A stretch of DNA of 64,000 nt, from the NCBI GenBank assembly GCA_963807975.1, contig CAWEDV010000001.1, positions 2,418,001 through 2,482,000 of the forward strand. The letters are read 5' to 3'. Origin of the DNA: JAACFF01 sp963807975 (GTDB lineage Bacteria > Chloroflexota > Anaerolineae > Promineifilales > Promineifilaceae). The position numbers and the translations under genes were made by a program. The first letter of the stretch is position 1; each line of letters begins with the position of its first letter. Of this stretch, positions 54,860 through 62,042 are shown piece after piece. The notes under the pieces are model-generated. The model made no database searches. It saw only the letters and a program-made list of their open reading frames with translations, and had not been told where the DNA came from.

Positions 54860-55798
54860 ATGTACATTATTGGTGAAAACATCCACATCATCGCCCAAAG
54901 CGTCAAAGACGCTCTGCGCGAGCGGGATGCTAAGTTCTTTCAGGATTTGGCCGTGCGCCAGGTTGACGCCGGAGCCCAGGTGTTGGACTTGAACCTGGGT
55001 CCACGCAAAAAAGATTGGGAGGAAGTCTTCCCTTGGATGGTAGAAACCGTTGAGGCAGTGGTCGATGTTCCCCTCTGCTTCGACAGCACCAATATCCTGG
55101 GCATTGAAGCTGGATTGAAGAAAGTAACCAAGGCGCAGCCAATCATCAACTCCACCTCCGCCGAAGCGGAACGACTGGAGAAAGTGCCGCCCCTGGCGAA
55201 ACAATACAATGCACGCTTGGTCGCTTTGACAATGGGCAAGAGTGGCATCCCCGTCGGCGCCGATGAGCGTGTTACCATCGCCCTGGAGAAGCTGATTCCC
55301 CGCGCGCTGGAAATCGATTTCCCGATCAGCGACCTGATTATCGACCCGCTTGCATTGACAGTTTCCGGCTGTCAAGAGTTCTGCCCGGAACTAATCGAAG
55401 CGGTACGAACGTTACAGTTTGCCTGGGACCCGCCCCCACCCGTGTCGGTTGGGCTGTCCAATGTTTCAAATGCTGTTCCTCATGCCAACCGGCCCCTCAT
55501 CAACAGCGTATACTGCGCTATGCTCATGGGCGCAGGTTTGCAAATGATGATCGCCGATCCATTTGATGAACAGCTCAAGGAGGTAGTGCGTGTGATCGAA
55601 AAGCGAGATGAGGGCACTGGAACCAGCCGCCTCTATCTCAATATTCATGATCGTATCGCTGCTATGGAAGAACCATCATTCGCAGATGTCGACATGAGCG
55701 ATCCCGAACAAGTCGCCATCTGGAAAACTGTACAAATTCTTTTGAATAAGGTCATTTATGCAGATTCATATCTGCAACAGGAGGCTATGACTGGTTAG
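54860..55798 (+). CDS. acsE: Methyltetrahydrofolate:corrinoid iron-sulfur protein methyltransferase
   Basis: Transfers the methyl group of 5-methyltetrahydrofolate to the cobalt of the corrinoid protein, linking the methyl branch to acetyl-CoA synthase. The pterin-binding TIM barrel shows MYIIGENIHI at the start, LDLNLGPRKKDW, LCFDSTN, IINSTSAEAERLEK, LIIDPLAL and VGLSNVSNAVPHANRP. At 312 aa it is about 50 residues longer than Moorella-type AcsE, with an additional C-terminal helical segment (DVDMSDPEQVAIWKTVQIL). AAGGAGA precedes the ATG. It closes the acs block. Confidence 0.93.
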   Translation: MYIIGENIHIIAQSVKDALRERDAKFFQDLAVRQVDAGAQVLDLNLGPRKKDWEEVFPWMVETVEAVVDVPLCFDSTNILGIEAGLKKVTKAQPIINSTSAEAERLEKVPPLAKQYNARLVALTMGKSGIPVGADERVTIALEKLIPRALEIDFPISDLIIDPLALTVSGCQEFCPELIEAVRTLQFAWDPPPPVSVGLSNVSNAVPHANRPLINSVYCAMLMGAGLQMMIADPFDEQLKEVVRVIEKRDEGTGTSRLYLNIHDRIAAMEEPSFADVDMSDPEQVAIWKTVQILLNKVIYADSYLQQEAMTG

Positions 55799-55915
55799 AA
55801 AACCCATGGCAAAAGATGCCCGATAATCCTGACGGGTCTATAGATAATACCTTGTCAGGCATAATGTCCGTTTTAGACCTATTAGGTTTTTGCATTAGTC
55901 ATTAGGGGGCTAATA

Positions 55916-57274
55916 ATGATGAAGGAAGAGCAGGCGGTAGATATTGAGGAGCTACTCGCCAAAGCAAAGAAGCCATCGGCCGATGCCATGGAACTTCACC
56001 CATTTTATCGAGGGAAAGTAGAAACAACTTTGAAATGCGTGGTGCGCGATATCGACGATTTCGCCATCTGGTACACACCAGGTGTCGCGGCGCCCTGCCG
56101 GGCCATTGCGGCCGATCCGGAACTCGTATACGACCATACCAACAAATGGAACACGGTTGCCGTCATCAGCGACGGCACGCGCGTCTTAGGCCTTGGCGAC
56201 ATTGGCCCCAAGGCCGGTCTGCCGGTGATGGAGGGCAAAGCGCTGCTCTATAAATACCTGGGCGGCGTCGATGGCGTGGCCATCATGCTGGACACCAAAG
56301 ACCCGGACAAAATTATCGAGACCGTCTTGATGTTGCAGCCCTCATTTGGCGGTATTAATCTCGAAGACCTCTCCCAGCCCAAATGCTTCCGCATATTGGA
56401 CACTCTGCGCGAGAAAGCAGAGATCCCTGTCTGGCATGACGACCAACAAGGAACCGCGACCGTAACCTTGGCCGGACTGATCAACGCCTTGAAGATAGTA
56501 GACAAAAAGAAAGAAGATGTGCGCATCACCTTTGTTGGCAGCGGCGCCTCCAACGTCGCTTGTTCCCGTCTTGCTTTTGGCTGGGGCATCGATCCGACTA
56601 ACTGCATGATGGTCGACAGCAAGGGCATCTTGAGCCCCCATCGCAAAGATCTCGAGATGCGCCGGCATGAGTACGTTGACAAATGGCGCCTTTGCCAGAC
56701 GACCAATGGCGAGCTTCGCCAGGGGGGCATTCCCGAAGCGATGGAAGGGGCCGATGTCGTCATCGGTCTTTCCAGACCAGGTCCAGGAACCATAAAGCCC
56801 GAATGGGTCCAACGCATGGCCAAGGACGCCATCGTCTTTGCCTGTGCCAATCCAGTACCCGAGATCTGGCCCTGGGAGGCGAAAGCCGCCGGTGCGCGTA
56901 TCGTCGCCACCGGACGTTCTGACTTCCCCAATCAGGTAAACAATTCTCTTGGCTTCCCCGGCATCTTCCGTGGTGCCTTAGACGTGCGAGCCTCAACCAT
57001 CACTGACGAGATGTGCTACGCAGCAGCGGATGCCTTGGCTGCCCAAACCGGCGACCAACTGCATGAAGATCATATCTTGCCCACGATGGATGAATGGGAG
57101 GTATTCCCCCGTGAGGCGGCAGCCGTGGGCATGAAAGCCCAAGAGCAAGGCGTCGCCCGCCTGACCAAGAGCTATGAGGAATTGTTTGAACATGCCACAA
57201 CCATAATCGGCCGTTCGCGCCAGATGACCAAGTTGATGATGGATGAAGGCTTCATTGCCGAAGCACCAGAGTGA
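55916..57274 (+). CDS. NAD(P)-dependent malic enzyme
   Basis: 452-aa oxidative decarboxylase of malate to pyruvate and CO2 with NAD(P)H formation (or the reverse carboxylation). The motifs are those of the short bacterial type: YTPGVAAPCRAIA near residue 54, TRVLGLGDIGPKAGLPVMEGK, GINLEDLSQPKCF, VWHDDQQGTATVTLAGL and the Rossmann loop FVGSGASNVACSRLAF. There is no phosphotransacetylase domain. It starts 117 bp after acsE with its own spacer and is followed after 14 bp by a flavoprotein gene. It could supply reduced nicotinamide to the Hdr-type block or draw on acetyl-CoA-derived pyruvate. Confidence 0.93.
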   Translation: MMKEEQAVDIEELLAKAKKPSADAMELHPFYRGKVETTLKCVVRDIDDFAIWYTPGVAAPCRAIAADPELVYDHTNKWNTVAVISDGTRVLGLGDIGPKAGLPVMEGKALLYKYLGGVDGVAIMLDTKDPDKIIETVLMLQPSFGGINLEDLSQPKCFRILDTLREKAEIPVWHDDQQGTATVTLAGLINALKIVDKKKEDVRITFVGSGASNVACSRLAFGWGIDPTNCMMVDSKGILSPHRKDLEMRRHEYVDKWRLCQTTNGELRQGGIPEAMEGADVVIGLSRPGPGTIKPEWVQRMAKDAIVFACANPVPEIWPWEAKAAGARIVATGRSDFPNQVNNSLGFPGIFRGALDVRASTITDEMCYAAADALAAQTGDQLHEDHILPTMDEWEVFPREAAAVGMKAQEQGVARLTKSYEELFEHATTIIGRSRQMTKLMMDEGFIAEAPE

Positions 57275-57288
57275 GAAGGGGGTGAAAA

Positions 57289-58200
57289 ATGTATGACCTA
57301 ATTGTTATCGGCGGCGGACCTGCCGGACTCACGGCGGCGATCTACGCCATCCGCAGACGGCTAAATATCTTGCTCATATCCAAAGATTTAGGCGGCAAAA
57401 CAAATTACCATTTGGAACTGCCCGATCTGAAGAGTTACCGTGTGATCACCGGCACCGAGGTCGTCGACAAATTTAAGAGTGAGTTGGAATACCTGAAATT
57501 CGCCCGGCATATGGAGCCGGTCGTTAAGGTCGAAAAAAACGATGATCACTTCATCGTTCACACTAAAGGTGGCGGTGAGTTAATGGCCAGATCCGTGATT
57601 GTAGCTACCGGCGCGCAGCAGCAATGGCTGGATGTTCCCGGTGAACGCGAATATCTCTCCAAAGGTCTATGCTATTCGGCGCTCAGCTATGCGCCGCTCT
57701 TCATCGATAGGGATACCGTTGTCATTGGCAATGGTGACCTGGCGCTGCGTTCAGCAGCCGAGTTGTCCACCGTTGCCCGTCACGTTCATGTCGTTGGCAC
57801 CTCCCATGAAGCCTTGCAAACACCCTTGGGGCAGATGCTCGATAAAGCGGAGAACGTGACTGTTCTCAAGGAGTATCGTGTTACCGAAGTGGCCGGCAAC
57901 GGGTACTGCAACAGCGTAAGCGTTCAAGGTCCTGAAGGGCAGAAAATGGAGCTCAAGGCAGATGGCACTTTTGTCGAAAAAGCCTTAAGAGCCAATGTAT
58001 CGATGGTAGCCGATCTGGTCGAATTGGATGAATTGGGCTTCATCAAGGTAGACGCCTACAGCCGTACCAATGTGCCCGGACTTTTTGCTGCCGGAGATGT
58101 GACCAACATTTATGCTGAACAGGTATTGGTAGCCGTTGGCGAAGGCGTCAAGGCTACCCTCAGCGCCTACGATTACCTGCTGCCCACGTTGCAGGTTTAG
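57289..58200 (+). CDS. Thioredoxin-reductase-like flavoprotein lacking the redox dithiol
   Basis: 303-aa FAD/NAD(P) protein of the TrxR family. The FAD loop GGGPAGLTAAIYAIRRR is at the N-terminus, the second nucleotide loop is VIGNGDLALRSAAEL near residue 147, and the FAD-end motif AAGDVTN is near residue 264. Where TrxR has YCATC the sequence reads YSALS, so both redox cysteines are serine. It therefore resembles the thioredoxin-reductase-like ferredoxin/flavodoxin reductases more than true TrxR. It begins 14 bp after malic enzyme with a GGGGGTG site, so both are probably one transcript upstream of the Hdr genes. Confidence 0.87.
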   Translation: MYDLIVIGGGPAGLTAAIYAIRRRLNILLISKDLGGKTNYHLELPDLKSYRVITGTEVVDKFKSELEYLKFARHMEPVVKVEKNDDHFIVHTKGGGELMARSVIVATGAQQQWLDVPGEREYLSKGLCYSALSYAPLFIDRDTVVIGNGDLALRSAAELSTVARHVHVVGTSHEALQTPLGQMLDKAENVTVLKEYRVTEVAGNGYCNSVSVQGPEGQKMELKADGTFVEKALRANVSMVADLVELDELGFIKVDAYSRTNVPGLFAAGDVTNIYAEQVLVAVGEGVKATLSAYDYLLPTLQV

Positions 58201-58207
58201 ACGGTAT

Positions 58208-58270
58208 AGAAACTCAGTTTTTCGAGAATCCAGTTCGCTCCTTTACTGCGCAAAGAAAAACCGGGGTTCT
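58208..58270. repeat. Decayed AGAAACCCGG-type element
   Basis: AGAAACTCAGTTTTTC (58208-58223) and GAAAAACCGGGGTTCT (58255-58270) are imperfect inverted arms around a 31-bp centre, directly after the TrxR-like gene. The layout equals that at 49338-49396, also behind a gene end. Confidence 0.5.
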
Positions 58271-58297
58271 AAGTTTTATTGAACAGTTATTAGCAGG

Positions 58298-58327
58298 TTG
58301 GAGATAGGGGCAGAACCCTATCTCCAA
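58298..58327. other. 12-bp perfect hairpin before the tandem HdrA gene
   Basis: TTGGAGATAGGG (58298-58309) and CCCTATCTCCAA (58316-58327) pair completely around GCAGAA, 15 bp before the ATG of the HdrA gene. No T run follows, and no clear ribosome site is seen between the hairpin and the ATG. It could be a processing or translation-control structure. Confidence 0.55.
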
Positions 58328-58342
58328 TCCCATTTGTAGATT

Positions 58343-61300
58343 ATGGCATCGATACCTACATCCCAACCAAAACCCGCCGCAGCACTCGTTGTCGGCGGCG
58401 GCATAGGTGGCATGCGTGCCGCGCTGGATCTGGCCAACGCCGGATTGAAAGTCTATTTGGTCGAGCATACACCTTGCTTGGGGGGTCGGGTGGCCCAATT
58501 AGGGTTCATGTTCCCCCAGCATGATTGCGTGCTCTGCCGGGGCACACCTGACCATGGATATGGCTGCACCCGCCCTTCCATTTCACCGGCCTATGTGCAG
58601 CACAACCAGCATCCGAATATGGAGATCTTGACCAATACCCACGTGGTCGATATCGAAGGCCAGGCCGGAGACTTCACCGTATCCTTGCGCCAAGAGCCAC
58701 GCTATATTGATCCTGTCCGCTGTATCAACTGCGACGACTGCACCAAGGTCTGCCCAGTTGAACTTCCGGACATGTACCAACGGGGTATGCTGCCCAGAAA
58801 AGCAGTCTACAAAGTCTCCGCCCGTGCCGCCCCCAACACCTACGTCATTGATCGCGGCCCTTATTGTGATGAATGCGGGCGCTGTGTAGATGTCTGCCCC
58901 ACCGATGCCATCAACCTGGACGAAAAGCCGCGCCTTATGTCAGTCTACGTCGGCGCCATCATCCTCGCCCTGGGTTTCAAGGTCTACGATCCCAGCGGCT
59001 TGCAGGAACTGGGCTACGGCCGTTTCCAAAACGTCGTCGATGCCATGCAGTACGAGCGGTTGGCCAGTCGTTCTGGCCCCACAGAAGGCGTCATTACCCG
59101 TCCCTCCGATAAGAAACAGCCCCAATCAGTGGCCTGGCTGCAGTGCATTGGCTCGCGTGATCAGGACAACAGCTTCTGCTCTTCCATTTGCTGCATGTAC
59201 GCCACAAAAGAAGCGATGTTGGCCAAACAGCGTTTGGGAGAAGATGTGGATTGCACCATCTTCATGATGGAAGAGCGCGCCTTCAACAAGGAATACAGCA
59301 ACTACTTCACCAAAGCGCGTGAGAACCACGGCGTTCGCTACATCCGCTGTCGCATATCAGACATCCAAGAGGATCCCACCAGCGGCGACCTGATCCTGCG
59401 CTATGCGCAGCCCAGTGGACAGCGCAAAGAAGAACGATTTGAGATGGTCGTCTTGGCCACTGGCCTGCAGCCACCCGACTCCGCTCGCCATTTCACTAAT
59501 ATCCTCGACCTCAATTTAGACGAGCATGGTTTCTGCGAAACCCATAAATTCACCCCGCTGCAGACAACCCATGCCGGCGTCTTTGTTTGTGGTGCATTTT
59601 CCTCGCCCAAAGAGATATCAGAGACCATCCTCGATGCCAGCGGAGCCGCAGCCGAAGTCATGCGCCTTATGCATGATCAATTAAATACTTATCCTTATTC
59701 TAATGAATACCCCTTCCTCTCTGAAGGATCACTGCCCCCAGAACGTGATGTCAGCAATGAACCCGCCCGTGTAGCTGTCTTTGCCTGTTCCTGCGGCGAT
59801 ACCATGAGCAAATCGCTCGATATTCCCCTGCTGGTAAAACATGCCGCTTCCTGGCCTGGCGTCGAGATCGCAGAGTCCATCGACCTCGCTTGTTTCCCAG
59901 ACACTCTGTCCCATCTTCAACAACGCATCTTACAGAATGGTATCAATCGCGTGGTCATCGCCGCCTGCAGCAATCGCACCCATGAGTCCTTATTCCAGCG
60001 TACTGTGCGCCAAACCGGTCTAAATCCCTATCTGATGGAGCTGGTCAACCTGCGTGAACAATGCAGCACCGTTCATATGCTGCAGCACGAGCTTGCCAAT
60101 CACAAAGCAAACGAAATGGTGCGTCTTGCCGTTGGCCGGGTTAAGGTCGCCCAACCAGTTCAAAAAGAAGCAGTCTCCTGTGTGGGCACTGCCCTGATCA
60201 TCGGCGCCGGCCTGGCAGGAATGACCGCCGCCCTCGCCATAGCCGAAAGCAACTACGATGTCATCCTTGTCGAACGTCGTCAGCGCTTTGGTGGCCATCT
60301 GCAAGAAATGTACTACGTAGCCGAAGGAGACAATCCTCGCCGCCTGGGGCGCGACCTAATCAACCGTGTGCGCGCCAATTCGCGCATCGTTTCCTATTCC
60401 AATACGGAAATGATCAATAATGGCGGGCATGTCGGTCAATTCTGGGCTGATTTACGAACCACCCACGCCGATGGCTCCTTCCACGAATTCCGCGTCGAGC
60501 ACGGCGTCACCATCATCGCCACTGGCGGGCGGGAAAATCGCAGCCATCCCTGGCTGGATATTCCCGGGGTCATCACCCAGGAAAATCTAGAAGAGATAGT
60601 CGTCCATCACCCGGAAGAAATAGCCGCTCTCAAAGATGTGGTCATGATCCAGTGCGCGCAAACTCCGGGTGAAGTAGAGTATTGTTCCCGTGTCTGCTGC
60701 ACCAACACCATGAAAAATGCCATCCGGTTGAAACTGTTCAACCCCCGCTGCCGCGTCACGGTCCTCTACAAGAACATCGTCACCTACGGTTTCCGCGAAA
60801 AGTATTATACCGAGGCGCGTAGATTGGGCGTCATTTTCTTACGCTATACGGATGAGGAACCACCACAAATCATCGAACCGCTTGCTGAGGACGGTCGTCT
60901 ATCCGTACGCATCCGTGATCTTTCCCTAGACCGTTGGCTGGACCTCCCCGCCGACATCATTCCTCTCAGCGTCTCCATATCGCCAGCGCATGGTACCCAT
61001 TCCCTGGCCAAGATGCTGCGTCTCCCCCTCTCCACCGAGGGCTTCTTCTCCGAGGCCCAGCTCAAGCTGCGTCCCATGGACTTCTCACGTGACGGCATTT
61101 TCTTGGCTGGCATGGCCCATTATCCCAAGTTTATAGAAGAGAGCATCAGTCATGCCCTGGCTGCCGCAGCCCGGGCCATTACCATGCTTTCCCAGGGCAC
61201 CATGTACCATGGCGGCGTCATCGCCGAGGTTGATCCCGACAAATGTGTGGGCTGCCTGACCTGCACCCGCGTTTGCCCCTTCGCCATTCCCCAAGTCCTC

Positions 61301-61483
61301 GAACTTGTGGGACGCGCCGGTGTGGGCGGCTTGGGCGGTGCCGCTTTCATTGATGCGGCCCAATGTCACGGCTGTGGAACCTGCACCAGTGAATGTCCGG
61401 CAAACGCGATTCAACTCATCAATTACACCGATGAACAAGTCATGCTACCCGAAATTGGAGGTTTAGGCAGTTGGCAGAACTAA
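58343..61483 (+). CDS. Tandem HdrA-like iron-sulfur flavoprotein
   Basis: 1046-aa protein built from two HdrA-like halves. Half 1: FAD loop VVGGGIGGMRAALDLANAG near residue 14, the HdrA cysteine region HDCVLCRGTPDHGYGC, two 4Fe-4S motifs CINCDDCTKVCP (about 126) and CDECGRCVDVCP (about 174), then WLQCIGSRDQDNSFCSSICC. Half 2: FAD loop IIGAGLAGMTAALAIAES near 616, IQCAQTPGEVEYCSRVCC, and at the C-terminus ferredoxin motifs CVGCLTCTRVCPF (967) and CHGCGTCTSECPA (1007). HdrA proteins host flavin-based electron bifurcation. It overlaps the MvhD-like gene by 13 bp. HdrB and HdrC are not seen here. Confidence 0.9.
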   Translation: MASIPTSQPKPAAALVVGGGIGGMRAALDLANAGLKVYLVEHTPCLGGRVAQLGFMFPQHDCVLCRGTPDHGYGCTRPSISPAYVQHNQHPNMEILTNTHVVDIEGQAGDFTVSLRQEPRYIDPVRCINCDDCTKVCPVELPDMYQRGMLPRKAVYKVSARAAPNTYVIDRGPYCDECGRCVDVCPTDAINLDEKPRLMSVYVGAIILALGFKVYDPSGLQELGYGRFQNVVDAMQYERLASRSGPTEGVITRPSDKKQPQSVAWLQCIGSRDQDNSFCSSICCMYATKEAMLAKQRLGEDVDCTIFMMEERAFNKEYSNYFTKARENHGVRYIRCRISDIQEDPTSGDLILRYAQPSGQRKEERFEMVVLATGLQPPDSARHFTNILDLNLDEHGFCETHKFTPLQTTHAGVFVCGAFSSPKEISETILDASGAAAEVMRLMHDQLNTYPYSNEYPFLSEGSLPPERDVSNEPARVAVFACSCGDTMSKSLDIPLLVKHAASWPGVEIAESIDLACFPDTLSHLQQRILQNGINRVVIAACSNRTHESLFQRTVRQTGLNPYLMELVNLREQCSTVHMLQHELANHKANEMVRLAVGRVKVAQPVQKEAVSCVGTALIIGAGLAGMTAALAIAESNYDVILVERRQRFGGHLQEMYYVAEGDNPRRLGRDLINRVRANSRIVSYSNTEMINNGGHVGQFWADLRTTHADGSFHEFRVEHGVTIIATGGRENRSHPWLDIPGVITQENLEEIVVHHPEEIAALKDVVMIQCAQTPGEVEYCSRVCCTNTMKNAIRLKLFNPRCRVTVLYKNIVTYGFREKYYTEARRLGVIFLRYTDEEPPQIIEPLAEDGRLSVRIRDLSLDRWLDLPADIIPLSVSISPAHGTHSLAKMLRLPLSTEGFFSEAQLKLRPMDFSRDGIFLAGMAHYPKFIEESISHALAAAARAITMLSQGTMYHGGVIAEVDPDKCVGCLTCTRVCPFAIPQVLELVGRAGVGGLGGAAFIDAAQCHGCGTCTSECPANAIQLINYTDEQVMLPEIGGLGSWQN

Positions 61484-61980
61484 TAACACCCGTGGTCATC
61501 TCGAAGAACGAATTTGAGCCAGAAATCACTGCCTTCTACTGCATTTACTGTGGCTACATGGCCGCGGATACAGCCGGGGCCATGCAGGTTCAGTATCCAG
61601 CCAACGTCAAGTTCGTGCGCTTGCCCTGTACGGGTAAGATGGATATCAGGTACATATTAGAGGCTTTTGAACAAGGTGCCGACGGCGTTTACGTCGTCGC
61701 CTGTCCGATCGGCAATTGCCATCATGTCCGCGGCAACGAGCGTGGACGGGCCCGTGTCAAACGTACGGCGCAGCTTCTGGAAGATATCGGCCTGGAGCGC
61801 GAAAGATTGGGCATGTTTTTCATGTCCGGCAGCCAGGCTCACGCCTTCGCCGCTGCCGCCCAAACGATGACTGACCGGGTGCGGCGATTAGGTCCAAACC
61901 CCTTAAAAAATGGCCAGATCGCCTCTCATAAGAAAACGGAAGAAACATACGAGGAGGAAAGTTTTAGAGGAAGGAAATAA
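61471..61980 (+). CDS. MvhD-like hydrogenase/Hdr iron-sulfur adaptor
   Basis: 169-aa 2Fe-2S protein that passes electrons between an electron-donating enzyme and HdrA. Conserved cysteines appear in FYCIYCGYMAADTAG near residue 25, RLPCTGKMD near 50 and ACPIGNCHHVRGN near 75, the MvhD/FlpD pattern. The start is TTG at 61471 within the end of the HdrA gene, with GGAGG ten bases upstream, so translation is coupled. No hydrogenase subunit is adjacent, and its electron source here may be the HdrA/GltD fusion or the TrxR-like protein. Confidence 0.88.
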   Translation: MAELITPVVISKNEFEPEITAFYCIYCGYMAADTAGAMQVQYPANVKFVRLPCTGKMDIRYILEAFEQGADGVYVVACPIGNCHHVRGNERGRARVKRTAQLLEDIGLERERLGMFFMSGSQAHAFAAAAQTMTDRVRRLGPNPLKNGQIASHKKTEETYEEESFRGRK

Positions 61981-62042
61981 CTATTTGTGGTTAACGAACC
62001 ATGGCCTATGGCTCATGGTTCCTTGTCCACATTTTCCCAGTC

